From the NCBI GenBank assembly GCA_965153455.1, contig OZ234493.1, positions 19,148,213-19,212,212 of the forward strand: 64,000 nucleotides of DNA, given 5' to 3'. The notes beneath the pieces are model-generated. The model searched no databases. It was not told where the DNA came from and saw nothing but the letters and a program-made list of their open reading frames with translations. The position numbers and the translations under genes are program-made. Of the stretch, positions 36,140 to 47,185 are shown piece after piece (position 1 is the stretch's first letter; each line of letters opens with the position of its first letter). The stretch is from Sphagnum compactum. Lineage: Eukaryota > Bryophyta > Sphagnopsida > Sphagnales.

Positions 36140-37198
36140 CTCATCCTTTTGTAAATATATATTTGATTTATTTGATTTCCATATAAATCGATTCATAATT
36201 GAAAGTTCCATTGCAATATTTCGACCCATGTCTTGTAATTGTTCATGTATGTACAAGATTCCATCTTCTGCCCACTCAATTAAAGATCTATGTTGTAAAT
36301 TTTGTAATTCAAACTTTGGGTGTTCATAATCTCCACTCCACACTCGACCAATTGTACTTATTTTTAAACCACCAAAAAAACAGGCAATATCAAAAAACAT
36401 GTTTTGATTTTGTTTATCCAAGTCCTCATATGATATCTTTAAAACACTCCAAAGCTCTTCATTATCATTGCCCCCTGTCAAACTTTTCCCACTTTTCAAT
36501 TTGCTCAATGCACCTTCCCACATTTCTAATTCTTTAGTATTGCACAAAAAAGAACCCAATACTTTAAGACTTAAAGGGAGTCCCCCACAAGCTTTTATAA
36601 TCTTCATACATATATCGTTGAAATCCTTTGTTGGAACATGATTTGCATTACCAAATGCATGGAACATAAAGAGTTTTCTTGCTTCCTCTTCCTCAAAAGA
36701 TTTCATGACCATTTTTCCATCTTCACTTACATGAGATTTTAGAATTTGCCAATTTCGACAATTCACAAGTACTCTGCTTTTAGAAGTTGCATTCTTGGCA
36801 CCCTTTTCAATGAGAAGTTGCAAGGATGTAAGGTTCTCCGCCTTGCCAACATCATCCACCACCACTAACACTTTCTTCGATATCATACATTGTCTAATTT
36901 TGTCAAGGGCTTCATTCACATTTTCATCTTCGCATAACCTTTTGCCACACAAATCATGTAGGAGTTGTTTAATGACATCATTAATATCATCCTTTGATTT
37001 CACATCCTCCAAAAAACTAGATTTGTCATATTCGTTGTGGAACAAATGATAGAATTTTTTGCTCAAAGTGGTTTTTCCAATCCCACCCATTCCAACCAAA
37101 CCAACAATAGATTGCTTTTGTAACAGGATGTTTATGTCTTGTGCTTTGTCGATCAACGCCACCTCATGACATGGCAAACTTGGAAGCAATATATTTTT
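36140..37198 (-). CDS. HNL exon 4: NB-ARC domain
   Basis: The exon opens KNILLPSLPCHE after GACAG and carries the NB-ARC motifs in order. The P-loop is GLVGMGGIGKTTLSKK, kinase-2 is KKVLVVVDDVGKAENL, and the RNBS-B region is KSRVLVNCRNWQIL. These are followed by GGLPLSLKVLG, the RNBS-D motif NMFFDIACFFGG and, at the MHD position, LYIHEQLQDMGRNI. The Asp ending kinase-2 and the FxDIACFF motif are features of the TIR-NLR branch, although no TIR is present. IHE in place of MHD is a departure that could affect nucleotide control. The exon is open throughout (353 codons) and ends YLQKDE before GTTGTC. Confidence 0.92.
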
Positions 37199-37365
37199 CT
37201 GTCAAAATTCACAAAATATAGGTCATTTATATGTTATCTTTCTTATTTGATAACCAATATATATGACATTGCATATGCGATACACATCAAGTGTGCTATG
37301 ACCTAATGTGTTTCAAAGTACATGAACATATATGAAGTCAAAAGATTTAGATTTGATGTTTTTAC

Positions 37366-39447
37366 TTCCATACATGTTCTCAAACATTTTAACAATATAG
37401 AATAACTTGGATGATCTCTGTTTGGTGGCTTGCAAATTGTCAAATGATTAGCATCCTCAACTATGTAATGGTTGTTGTTTGACAACTGAATAGCTGAGGC
37501 ATGTGGCACTAAAATTCCCTGCATGTGCAAAAGATTAAATTAATGGAATTCATTGACTTCTTTGTTCACTTATGCTTTAACTTATAAACCAAATGGTGGT
37601 GGAAATTATAATTTAATAACTATTGATGTTTGAGTAATAATGAAATATTGTGTACAAGTAATTTCCTTCAACCTTTTGGCAAAAAACCTTATATAAATAC
37701 ATCACAAAGTTATTGGTTTTTAATCTCATGAATCTTACATGCTTTAATGATGTTATGATTTTCCTTGTAATATTTATATGGAATTGATTTGATGAAGGGA
37801 AAATTTAAATTTATTTTTTGATGTTTGAAATCAATCAAATTTCATTTCCATCAATAGTTTTTCATGTAACAAAGTTCATAAAACACATGACCCATTCACC
37901 ACATTAATATATGTAGAAGTATTGAGTACATGATCCCACACAAGTTTTGACAATACGAAAAATGTTCAATTAACGAACCTAGTTGGATAACTTTCAATGT
38001 GATGAAATGAAATCTTACCCAATTTTTGTCGAGTGGTAATCCTTCGCTAAATGCATAAATGTTGAGGTCTTCATGAATGGCATTTTTAAAATCCGTTGAA
38101 AGGTGCTCCATTTGTGAGTTGAAAGATTCTAAATTTTTTAAAAACCCAGATTGGGTTGCATACTTGTTCAATGTGTTGATTCGTTGATGTTTCCAAATGA
38201 AATAATTTGATAGAGATTGGGTGCCACCAACATGTGGTACACTATAAAATACGACACCTTTAACATTGTTCAAAAATGTCTTACAACATTTGTGTACTTT
38301 ATCATCCAAACCATTTTTTGGCCGTTGATATACATGTTTGTGAGCTTCAACCACCAAGCTTTTGAGTACAAGACCTCCAAAACTATAAGCAACTAATGTC
38401 ACCGGTCCATCCCAAAGGGATTGATAACTACAAAATATTCAACAATGCACCAAAATTCCATTATCAACATTGTATTAGAATGACAAATTTATCCTATTAT
38501 ACTTGGGGGCAATTTTCCAATTCACACATGACCTAAGCCATAAGTTCATAATTGATTTGCTTGTCATATGTTGTTTATGGAATCCATTAATACACCTAAA
38601 AAATGTGACAACCATGTTTTGGTAAAACAATTATTATGCACAAGTATGTAGGTGTTTACATTCTTGTGTTAATGTACAACTCATCTTCTATGTGTTACGT
38701 TGGAAATATAGTGGAAATTTTAAAAAATTAAATTAAAAAACTATATATATACCTTTTTTTTAAAATAATTTTTTCGCAATGAAATGGATGAAAACTTTCT
38801 ACACATGTATCAATTTAATTTAATTTAATTCAATTGCATTACCCTAGATAAAGCTTAAAAAAACGCGAACTCAAAATTGCCATCAAAACCAAACTAGTTG
38901 TACCATGAACTTATAATATGAACATAGACTTTGTTATTATCTTCAAACAAGAACATTTGCCTTAGCCCCAATTTATCTTCTTCTACATGAATCTAACAAT
39001 TCAAGTAAATTAAAACTTGTTGGTGTGTATCACATGAACAATTAACTTGTGCAAAACATGTAAGAAATTCTAAAGATATAAACAATTATCATTAATGTAC
39101 ACAAGGAGAAGTTATTAATGTGTCCATAAATAGAGGAGATGGTCACACCTTGAATTTGTAATCAAACTTTGAACAAGGTTTTTGCCGATTCCAGTCACGT
39201 CATTGTGAACACTTGCCACAATGTTAGAATCATAGGACAATGATAAAATTTGAACATTGTTGTTCAAGTCTTCGGGTAGCCACTTTTCCGGCCAACATAT
39301 GCACTCTTCTCTATTGTTAGTCGGGCATGTTGTCCATGTTTCCTTCCATTCATCATTTGTGCCAAAAGCAATCCCATGAAAAAAGATGATCGTCAAGTTT
39401 GGATTATTGGAATTGCAAGAGGGATTTAAATCATGCACTAGATATTC
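37366..39447 (-). CDS. HNL exons 1-3: alpha/beta-hydrolase domain
   Basis: Exon 39447-39149 begins EYLVHDLNPS and contains the oxyanion-type strand IIFFHGIAFG, the segment CWPEKWLPEDLNNNVQILSL and VHNDVTGIGKNLVQSL. Exon 38427-38019 continues SLWDGPVTLVAYSFGGLVL. The serine of AYSFGG is the nucleophile elbow. Exon 37518-37366 supplies ILVPHASAI and the catalytic-histidine region EDANHLTICKP. The layout matches the SERAC1/DUF676-like lipase fold. All three exons are open and joined in phase (2, 0, 0). The domain sits directly upstream of the NB-ARC, where other NLRs carry TIR, coiled-coil or RPW8. Substrate unknown. Confidence 0.88.
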
Positions 39448-40221
39448 CTGCAAAGAAAAAGAAAACGAGTGAACACAATTCTTTAAATGTCTCTTGGAAA
39501 TTATTTGACTATACATGAAATAAGAAAAATGTAATATACAAATTATAGTAGTTACATAAAAGCAATAATTTGTTGAAAAGATTAAGTTTAACAAGATCAA
39601 AATAATAAATGAATTGGAAAATACCAAATCTATCTTGCATGACTAACAAATGAAGATCATTCACATGTGTCATAGACCACAAAGTTTCAAAACATAGTTC
39701 AATAAGTGAATGTTGTTACATAGTAGGTGGAATGTATGCCAAACAATAAAAGTTAATGCTAAGAACCGGATTCTTTCAAGTTTGGGTTGATTTGCTTAGC
39801 CATCTAGTTTGGTTCATTTGCATTTCATGACATTTTCCCCAATATTTGGGCCTCTAAGGCCTCCCACAGCTAAGGAATTAGGACACAAACCCAATAAGAA
39901 TGTCCAAGAGCAGTTTAATAATTTGCTTTAGGTTGTTGGATCAAGACTACACATTGAACTTAACTCATAATCTATAATGAAAGTTCCAATCCTTACAAGT
40001 TCAATATAATCTTAGTCAATGCCAAATTTTGACAAATTTCCCTTTCACCAATTATACTTGTTATAGCAAATGAGTTGCCAACCAAATGTAAGAGGCTATT
40101 GTGATGACTCCATTTCGTATTGTTTTAAACATCATTTCATATTGTTTTTATCTAAACAACCAAACTGGAAAGTAAGCAAAGTAAAAATGTATGACAAGGA
40201 AGCTTGTAAATGATTGGGGAG
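39448..40221. other. 5' flank of HNL, first exon not found
   Basis: The initiator exon of the HNL gene should lie in or beyond this stretch. I find no ATG-bearing frame ending in a phase-0 donor; the TTG|GTATTT at about 39627 follows a stop. No other feature is seen. Confidence 0.35.
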
Positions 40222-40330
40222 TTCAGGTACCCTAGTGGCTAAAAGGTATGGTTGTGAAGCTGTTGGTTGGGAGTTCAAATCTGAACTAGACCTCCTTCTC
40301 CTGATGCTTTGTGAGGATAATAAGCTATCA
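40222..40330 (+). mobile_element. Possible tRNA-derived SINE head
   Basis: TGGCTAAAAGG at 40236-40246 fits the pol III A box (TRGYNNARNNG). GTTCAAATC at 40273-40281 fits the B box (GWTCRANNC). Their start-to-start spacing, 37 bases, is shorter than in a normal tRNA gene but usual for SINEs. No clover-leaf can be completed with confidence, and no second copy is seen here. Confidence 0.35.
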
Positions 40331-40401
40331 TGGTTGTAAGGGTCAAGGAAAATTGTCAACACCCAAACAAAATGAAAAAAAGCAAAGAAAAATCAAACTT
40401 C

Positions 40402-40779
40402 AACATGTGACTTGGGAAACCCAAGGAAAAACTGTGCAAAGAAAGCTCATCATAAGGTAATGAAAAGCACCACATTGCTGTGCCATCCAGAGCTTGAAGG
40501 AGCATTTTCAGCGGGGACCAAAGGTGTCTCAATCGCAGCAGGTATCTGCATAACATCTTTACATGGGAAATCCCAAGAAAAAACAGTGCAAAGAAAGCTC
40601 ATGATAAGATCAAGAAGAAGCACCACATGGCTGTGACATCCAGAGCTTGAAGGAGCATTTTCAGCGGGGACCAAAGGTGTCTCAATCCCAGCAGGGATCC
40701 GCACAACATCTCTCTTTCTTTCCGGGGGCCCTTGTGAAAGATCAACTCCTTTTCCCTTGAGGCCATCTGAATTTCCCAT
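40402..40779 (-). repeat. Tandem duplication (152 bp) of a coding-like segment
   Basis: GAAAGCTCAT recurs at 40441 and 40593, an offset of 152 bp, inside two closely similar units. On the minus strand an ATG at 40779 starts a frame reading MGNSDGLKGKGVDLSQGPPE. It then enters the duplicated segment IETPLVPAENAPSSSG twice. The second copy is preceded by TTATGCAG, which looks like an acceptor. This resembles exon duplication with flanking intron in the 5' part of a gene of unknown family. The long upstream stretch to about 41100 could be its leader. Confidence 0.5.
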
Positions 40780-41099
40780 ATTTCGCACTACTGAAATTCC
40801 TTTTGCTCACCGCTCTCATAAATATTTTTCTCTTAACCTTTTGGTCCCATAAAACCTGCTACAAATCCTTTGCCATCCCATTAGCATACACAGGGTATGA
40901 TGGGTGTCCCTCACACATCACAGATTCCCACAAGCTAAGCTGATCTTTCCACTAGATCTCCCCAAAAAACATCAACCGCTTTCCTCTTCACGATCTCCCT
41001 GGAATTCTCACACTCTTCTCTCACTCCTTTTCGACTTTTCTTGCAGATGTTTCTTCTTCTTCATTTTTTCCTCGCCCAGAAACTTCTAGAAGGGTTTTG

Positions 41100-41724
41100 C
41101 CGTGACTCTTCAGACTCTCGCATACACGCTTTACCGATTTCTTCTTGGCCACTGAACAATTGATTACTTTCTTTTGTGGAACACATGTCTCTATTTTCTA
41201 CTCGTAATTGAGGATGGAATATGCAATGTCAGCTTGAGACTTGTCAAACGCGCTTTACTTTTTCCCTCTGGCGTCCCCCATTATTATCATCATGACTTTT
41301 GTTCACATCCACACATCGACCTCTCTTTTACCAAAAAACTACAGCCGGAAAAAAGCTAAAAAATAAATTTTAAAAGTGCTAAAATCAGATGCTTTTTGAG
41401 ATTCTCAATAGCTAAAATTCAACCAAATCCAAAGAAAAATCGTCAGATTTCCATTCATGGTTTCCAAGTAGGTAGCCAAAAAAAGAGAAAGATGTTTAAG
41501 ATTTTCTAATGCCCAATTTAGCTCATAGCCAAATCTGACTAAATCTTCCTGCCGATGATAGCCACTTGGGGTATATCTCAAAACTCACCCAAAAAATATT
41601 GCTCCACACGTTTCCTGCTGTTGGGCTGATTTCACCCAGTGCATTATTGAAGCGTTCTGCCAGAGTTCATGTTGCAGGCAATGCATGATTAATTGGGCCT
41701 TGGGTGAACCGGCCAGGGTGAACT
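41100..41724. other. No gene recognised
   Basis: Unassigned sequence upstream of the second MITE-like copy. Around 41440-41560, TAGCCAAATCTGACTAAAT-type segments recall the degenerate repeats near 21 kb. That link is tentative. Confidence 0.3.
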
Positions 41725-41920
41725 GACCCCCAAAACCCGTTCAAATGGCCATATTAGGCCCCAAAAATTATAGATTTGGACTTAGAGACGCTGATTTTGT
41801 CTACAGAAATGATATTTTTAATATTTAGAATATTTATGAGCAATTTAAATGGGCTCTGCGGTTTTTACCATGATCCCAATGTGGGGTCAATTTTCCTTGG
41901 TCAGGTTATCCTGGCCTACA
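41725..41920. mobile_element. MITE-like element, copy 2
   Basis: It shares its core with 16659-16859 in the same orientation (ATTATAGATTTGGA, ATGATATTTTTAATATTTAG, ATTTAAATGGG). Its right end, CCATGATCCCAATGTGGGGTCAATTTTCC, is the counterpart of the right TIR of copy 1. The left end (GGGTGAACTGACCCCCAAAA) is more degraded. Confidence 0.6.
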
Positions 41921-42506
41921 CTTGAACCACGGTGAAAATCCTAAAGTTTTTGGGGCCAACTTCAAAACATTATAGATACATGTAGCATCCTTAGAGCATC
42001 TCCACCCCACACCTGTAAACACCCCTTTTCATTAAATTTTGCAGCAGGATAGCATAACTCCTGCTCCACTCCGGTATGGATGTCGATTTTGCAGTGGTCA
42101 TTTAAACCCCTTTAAAAGGTTTTTTCTACTATGGATTTGGACATGCAGTCTTGGAGTTATTATGGGGAAAGGCCTCATTCAAGAAGGTGAATGCATTAAT
42201 GTAGGTGCAGGTTCAGCCTGGCCATTAATTTCAAGAGACGCTTCAGTCCTTGTCAGATTATATGTAGTGATCATCCTTCAAGTGCACCAGCATAGATACT
42301 GAAGAACACAGATTTCAGGAAAGTCTTTCTTTGTGGAATGAAAAGTTCTGTTTTGAACCCAATTTGCTTACTTATTGAAACACTTGACATGTATTGGACA
42401 TTTCACAACCTCCAATTTCAAAGAAATCATTTAGTTGAACAGGTCAAGTTTGTTTTGGTTATAGTCACTCAAACAAGTTCACTGCTTCTCATGGTTTCAT
42501 GTAGAG
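41921..42506. other. No gene recognised; lacks a PGLP first exon
   Basis: I searched this stretch for the missing N-terminal exon of the phosphoglycolate phosphatase pseudogene that follows and found nothing resembling it. It may be intron. Confidence 0.4.
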
Positions 42507-45300
42507 GTGCTATCTGGAAGGATGACAAGCTTATTGATGGTGTTCTGGAGACTCTTGATATGCTGCATGCAATGGCAAGCTCTGTTTCCACCACGCTGCA
42601 CTTCTTGCAGGATTTTTTTTCCAGACTCTAAATTTTGCACTTTCATGCACACATGTGACTCCATAGTTTGTGCAAAATTTGATCTTTCTTGCATGAGCTC
42701 GAATTTGGAATTTTTCTTTCCCGAGATGCAACATAAGAATGAGCTTCTTGGGCTTTGCGGGGCAAAAGATTGGTGTTTGTGACCAATAACGCCACCAAAT
42801 CAAGGAAGCAGTATGGAAAGAAGTTTGAGTCACTTGGTCTCAACTTGTCTAAGCCTTGAGGTATGTGTCTAGCAGAGTTCACTGTAGTTCTTAGGAGACC
42901 TTACCAACAATATAGGTATGTTTCTTTGATTGCATGGTCTGTTTCTTGGGTTCTGTCCCATATGACCCTGGTGAGAGCATCAATGTGCTTGCTGTGGTGC
43001 AGGAGGAGATATTTGCAAAATCCTTTGCAGCAGCTGCATACTTGAAATCAATCATTTCCCTTCTGACAAGAAGGCAGAGGCATTATTCTGTCTGGAGATG
43101 AACAGCTGAATTTGGGTTCTCCTTCCTGAAAACAAAGGGATGGGAAACAGTTTTAATGGAAACCATTTCTAGCTGGGGAATTGGCTAAAACCATTCACTC
43201 ATTTTTAACGGATTATTTCACAGGGGGATTTTGAATGTATACCAAGTCTATGTTGTTGGTGAAGCTGGAATCCAGTTGGAGCTCAAGCAAGCTGGCATCA
43301 GTTACATTGGAGACCCCGTACTCCTCCCTCCTGCCTGGCCCCACTTATCTTTGCTAATTACTTTAATATGGGTGACTGCACTAGAGTGTGTCTAGTTTAC
43401 ATCACATGTATCCCGGTGAATTTCTCTTTTCAACTGTTATGGAGGTTGTGCCAACAAGCATAATCATATTCAAAGGTTTCAATGTCATAGCTGTGGCTGT
43501 GTGTGTAAATGGGTTCAGAGACTCCCAGAAAGACAGGGACCGAAAAATAGACCTGGCACCAGTCATTTCATGCAGCATGACCAAGATGTAGATTGTCTGC
43601 CCTTTCTCATCTTGCCCTCATGTACATGCATTGTAGGATGCTGTCATAGCATGTGTCAACAATCGTCTGGTGTCTGGTGTTGTTGCTGTGACCTTGGGTT
43701 ATCTGCTGAGCTGCTGAGCTAAGGCTCTATAAACTTCTTCCTAGTGAGAAGAATGGGAATGGTTGGCTTTTGGTTTCTGTTTTACTCTTACTGTGGTGGG
43801 AAAAATGGTCCTGGGTGCAGGTGGGAGCAGTGGTTGTGGGACTTGAAAGGAACATTGTTTACTACAAACTTCAGTGAGTCTATGTGCTCCTTTCTGGTAT
43901 TTTCAAGTCATATTTGGTTGTTGACTTGTTTTGATGCTCATCATGCAAGTCCGCTTGTTTCATGATGGATCCTAGGCTAGGGATTGGAAGGAGAAAATTA
44001 CAAGCATGTGCAGGAGAGCAGCAGTGGTAGTTGCTGGTGAATGGACAGAGCATGATTTAGTCATAGCATCCCTGTCTCAGAGAAAGTAGATTGTGACAGA
44101 ACAAAGTTCACTTTACAAGTATTGGACTTGTCTTCTCGGTTTGGCTGCGATATTCTTGACTGGTTATAGGGTTGGATTGTTGGACAGGTATGCAACTCTC
44201 TGTGTGCAGGAGAATCCTGGTTGTTTGTTCATTGTGACCAACTCTGATATCCTCTCTCATTTGACTGATGCCCAAGAATGGGCAGGCAATTATTTTTTCT
44301 TATTAAATCATGAATACTTCTTGACTTGTTGTGCTCTAACCTCAAACTGAGGTGCCTCTGACATACATATTGTTGACAAGCTTGTGAATAGACACCCACT
44401 TGGGTCTCAACTTCTGTAGGTCATTTTGCAAATTGAAGAGTAAATGCTGAATGTGCCTGGGGAGTGTATAAAATTGCAGTCCCAGATAGAGATATCAACT
44501 TTGCTTGTTGAGATTTTTGAAATGGAAGAGAGGGAACCAAGGTACTCATGTCAGGGCTAAGGACTGAGAGGGAGGATGAAACAGGAGGGGGAGCCATGGT
44601 GGGAGCAATAAAAGGTTCCACAAAGACAGAGCCACTTGTACTGGGCAAGCCCTCCACATTTATGATTGACTGCCTTGCTTCAGAGTATGACCTCTTTTCT
44701 TACTTCCACACCTCTGTCTCCATGTTTCTTTCTTGATTTTGCACACAACTATCTTCTGCATATCTCACCTCTGATCCTTCCTCTCTGTTTGCTTTGGTAA
44801 TCTTTTGCATTGCTTACTCATAACCTTCTTGGCTGGATCTAGCTGTTGTGGATGCTGTAGAGTATTTATCAAGTATACTGTATTCATGTAACACATTGCA
44901 TGTGAATGCCGAGACCAATGCTTTATCATGACAGATTATTGGTCAACCTGAGAGCATTTCTGAATTTGTGGCATCTTCAATGAGAATTCACTCTGGAAAA
45001 CACATTGACATGCAATTTGAAGTCTTGCACATTAATCTGTACCAACCTTCAGGCTGAAGTTGCAGGATATTGTGTAGTGTGTGTCAGGTCCCCTTATGCT
45101 TGTGTTGTCTCCTTCTTTTGCAGATTTACAATCAGCACATCAGAGATCTGCATGGTGGGTGGGGTGATAGGCTGGATACTGATATTCTTTTTGTACAGAA
45201 CGGTGGCCGCAAAACTCTGCTTGTTCCTTCTCGTACTTCACCACCAACTGTGCTTATGTTTCAGATCCTGAGTATTTCCACTTCTCTGTAGGAATAGGGC

Positions 45301-45334
<34 letters not shown>

Positions 45335-45482
45335 TTGTTTCTTTGTCCTGTGTTTGCATGTGGGTTCCCATGGCTGTTCTCTTTGGTGCCTTGTAGGAGT
45401 AACAATTCTGGAGACACTCCAAAGCCCCAACAACTTCATCCAAATGGATGCTTACACAACCAGTTATCTGATAAGCAACTAG
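42507..45482 (+). pseudogene. PGLP: Phosphoglycolate phosphatase pseudogene, exons 2 to last
   Basis: The exons of plant PGLP follow in order. They are IWKDDKLIDGVLETLDML (42507-42574), GKRLVFVTNNATKSRKQYGK (42761-42860), EEIFAKSFAAAAYLKSI (43003-43060), VYVVGEAGIQLELKQAG (43246-43316) and FMQHDQDV (about 43567). Next come YATLCVQENPGCLFIVTN with LTDAQEWAG (44189-44286), GGGAMVGAIKGSTKTEPLVL (44585-44685), STSEICMVG with RLDTDILFVQNGG (45124-45256), and VTILETLQSPNNFIQ to TAG (45397-45482). Introns are retained, so it is not a processed copy. Damage includes a GC donor after exon 2, an acceptor reading GG, an inserted T creating a stop at 42856-42858, a one-base loss near 43056 and a five-base insertion inside MVGDRLDT at about 45153. 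The missing first exon corresponds to 14333-14458. Confidence 0.9.
45304..45332 (+). repeat. (AC)n microsatellite
   Basis: About 14 uninterrupted AC units in the last intron of the PGLP pseudogene. Confidence 0.97.
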
Positions 45483-47000
45483 TAAGGATACCAGGGGATT
45501 GGGCTTCCATCAACTCTTTGTGACAAATAATTATTCAGGCCATGGCTTCACAACCATTTGGGATATTTGCTCAATCAACCAACAAGGCCATCTAGATGCC
45601 AAGTCATATGCAAACCACAGTGCATTTCAAGATGCAGCTAACTGCTGGTGCTTTGAGTTCTGCCTATCACCATTACCTGTTCTCTGAAATGTGACGATGT
45701 GTGTTCCACAATTTAAGGTTCCAACTCAGTGGCCTTAAGTTCCGGAAGGAGACCGACTAGGTCTTTGAAGTAAAGAACAGGCTTGTGTGATCAGTGTGGT
45801 GGAACTACAGCACCATTGATCATTGGTGCACAACTGGAGAGGAATAAGAAGTTGGTCGCTGGAGACTTGCGATTCAGAAAATTTGTGATCTATTCTCACT
45901 CAGGTTTTCCAACTATGATCATTTGCATGATGATTCCAAGCTTGAGTAAAAATCTGCAGCACAGGTAACTGACACCGAATCCATTACGTTATTATCCTCA
46001 GAGGCTTTTAGCAACCAGCAATGGCTTGGCATGGAATGGCTCTGCCCTGCATGGCAGGCTCAAACAAAATCATAAGAGAAGATGAAATTGTGTAACTTGG
46101 TTGGGTACTTTGAATGCAAAAATGAATACGACAAAAACACTTGACAGCCTTGTCGATCTCCAGCTGCCATTCACAAATTGGTTCCCAATTCAATTCAAAA
46201 TTGTACCCCCAAATATTACACAAAATTAGCAAAGACTTCCCTCTGGACAGAGCCAAACAAAAGGAAGAAAAACAAAGAAATTGAAAAGAAAAGGTGCTCA
46301 ATTTTTTAGCAAAGTCTCTTCCCTCTGGGCAGACTCGGCAACACAGGAAGAAAAACAAGGAGTTCAAGAAACCAAGACAAGGAGAAAAACAGGAGAAAGA
46401 ACGTCACGTTTTGACCCTTGGAATTACGAGATCTATTTTTATTGACCCACTATCTCTTTCTTTCTTTCTTTCTTTGATTACATCCTGATCAAAGTTTTGG
46501 GAGGTTAGGAGTTGACAAAATGATTTGTCTTTATGTTCTATCTTCAATGTCAATGCCTAGAAAAGTGCATCTGTAGATCAGCTTTCTATCCAGGTTATAG
46601 TGCGGCCCTGAATGTTAAGTCAGTCAGAACTCACTCACTCTTTTTAGTTTTCAATCTGATTTCAGCCTTCGCATACCAACCCATCCTCAAGACATGTTGA
46701 GTTTTACTTGATTGCAAGGAGGCTCTGACGTAGAAGTAGATTTCAAGTCACTGCAGTCTCGCAATTGCAGGGATTGCAGCTACAAGCGACTTAGTGGTAG
46801 TAGAGCTCTTTAAGTGTTTGTATTTGTGGTGTAGAAGACATGATTCCGGTGGTGAAGCCTCTTAGTTTTGCAATTGTGATTGAGAAATTTGAGCTTTACA
46901 ATTGCGTGACACTGTGAGAAATTTCACTGAGACTCCTTTTACAGTGTTTTGTCAACTACCCAACAACTTTCTAACTGCTGGAAGGAATTAAATTCTCAGA
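45483..47000. other. Intergenic, promoter side of the lipid-transfer gene
   Basis: No gene is supported. A (TTTC)n run lies at 46451-46472. The minus-strand frame near 46008-46367 has no family resemblance. The right end carries the TATA box of the next gene. Confidence 0.45.
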
Positions 47001-47003
47001 GTG

Positions 47004-47011
47004 TATATATA
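47004..47011 (+). promoter_or_regulatory. TATA box of the lipid-transfer-type gene
   Basis: TATATATA lies 175 bases upstream of the ATG at 47186. Transcription starting about 30 bases downstream would give a leader of roughly 145 bases. No other TATA-like run lies closer to the ATG. Confidence 0.6.
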
Positions 47012-47185
47012 CTGCTAGACGCGAGCTCTCCATCGCATTCGCAGTTGTGATCGAGCTCAGTACGGTTGTGCCTTCTTCGCCCAGACTCTCTCGTACAACG
47101 CTGTGATATAATCTGGCTTTGATCTTGATTCGCTACTCTAACAGTCCAGCTGTAGTTTCAGAACTTTTCAGAGGGACCTGCAGCG

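Larger units (their letters stand above)
32751..39447 (-). pseudogene. HNL-class NLR: alpha/beta-hydrolase - NB-ARC - LRR, with in-frame stops
   Basis: Five exons can be joined on the minus strand: 39447-39149, 38427-38019, 37518-37366, 37198-36140 and 35951-32751. Phases match at every junction, the donors are GT, and the acceptors are AG. Order of domains: a SERAC1-like alpha/beta-hydrolase (about 286 residues), an NB-ARC (about 353), a linker and about 41 LRRs. Plant NLRs are intracellular immune receptors. The hydrolase-NBS-LRR type is known from liverworts and other seed-free plants. Two TAA codons, at 35721-35723 and 35082-35084, interrupt the last exon, and its 3' end is frameshifted. 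Up to the first TAA the model still encodes about 716 residues, so a truncated hydrolase-NB-ARC protein is possible. The first exon with the initiator was not found; exon 1 here begins at phase 0 after TTTGCAG. Confidence 0.85.

Noticed and set aside
40273-40281. A functional tRNA gene
   Set aside because: The A and B boxes are too close, and I could not complete acceptor, D, anticodon and T stems.
46008-46367. 119-residue minus-strand frame with hydrophobic start
   Set aside because: It has no splice or promoter support and no family resemblance. It lies opposite a Lys-rich plus-strand stretch that explains its Phe/Leu content.
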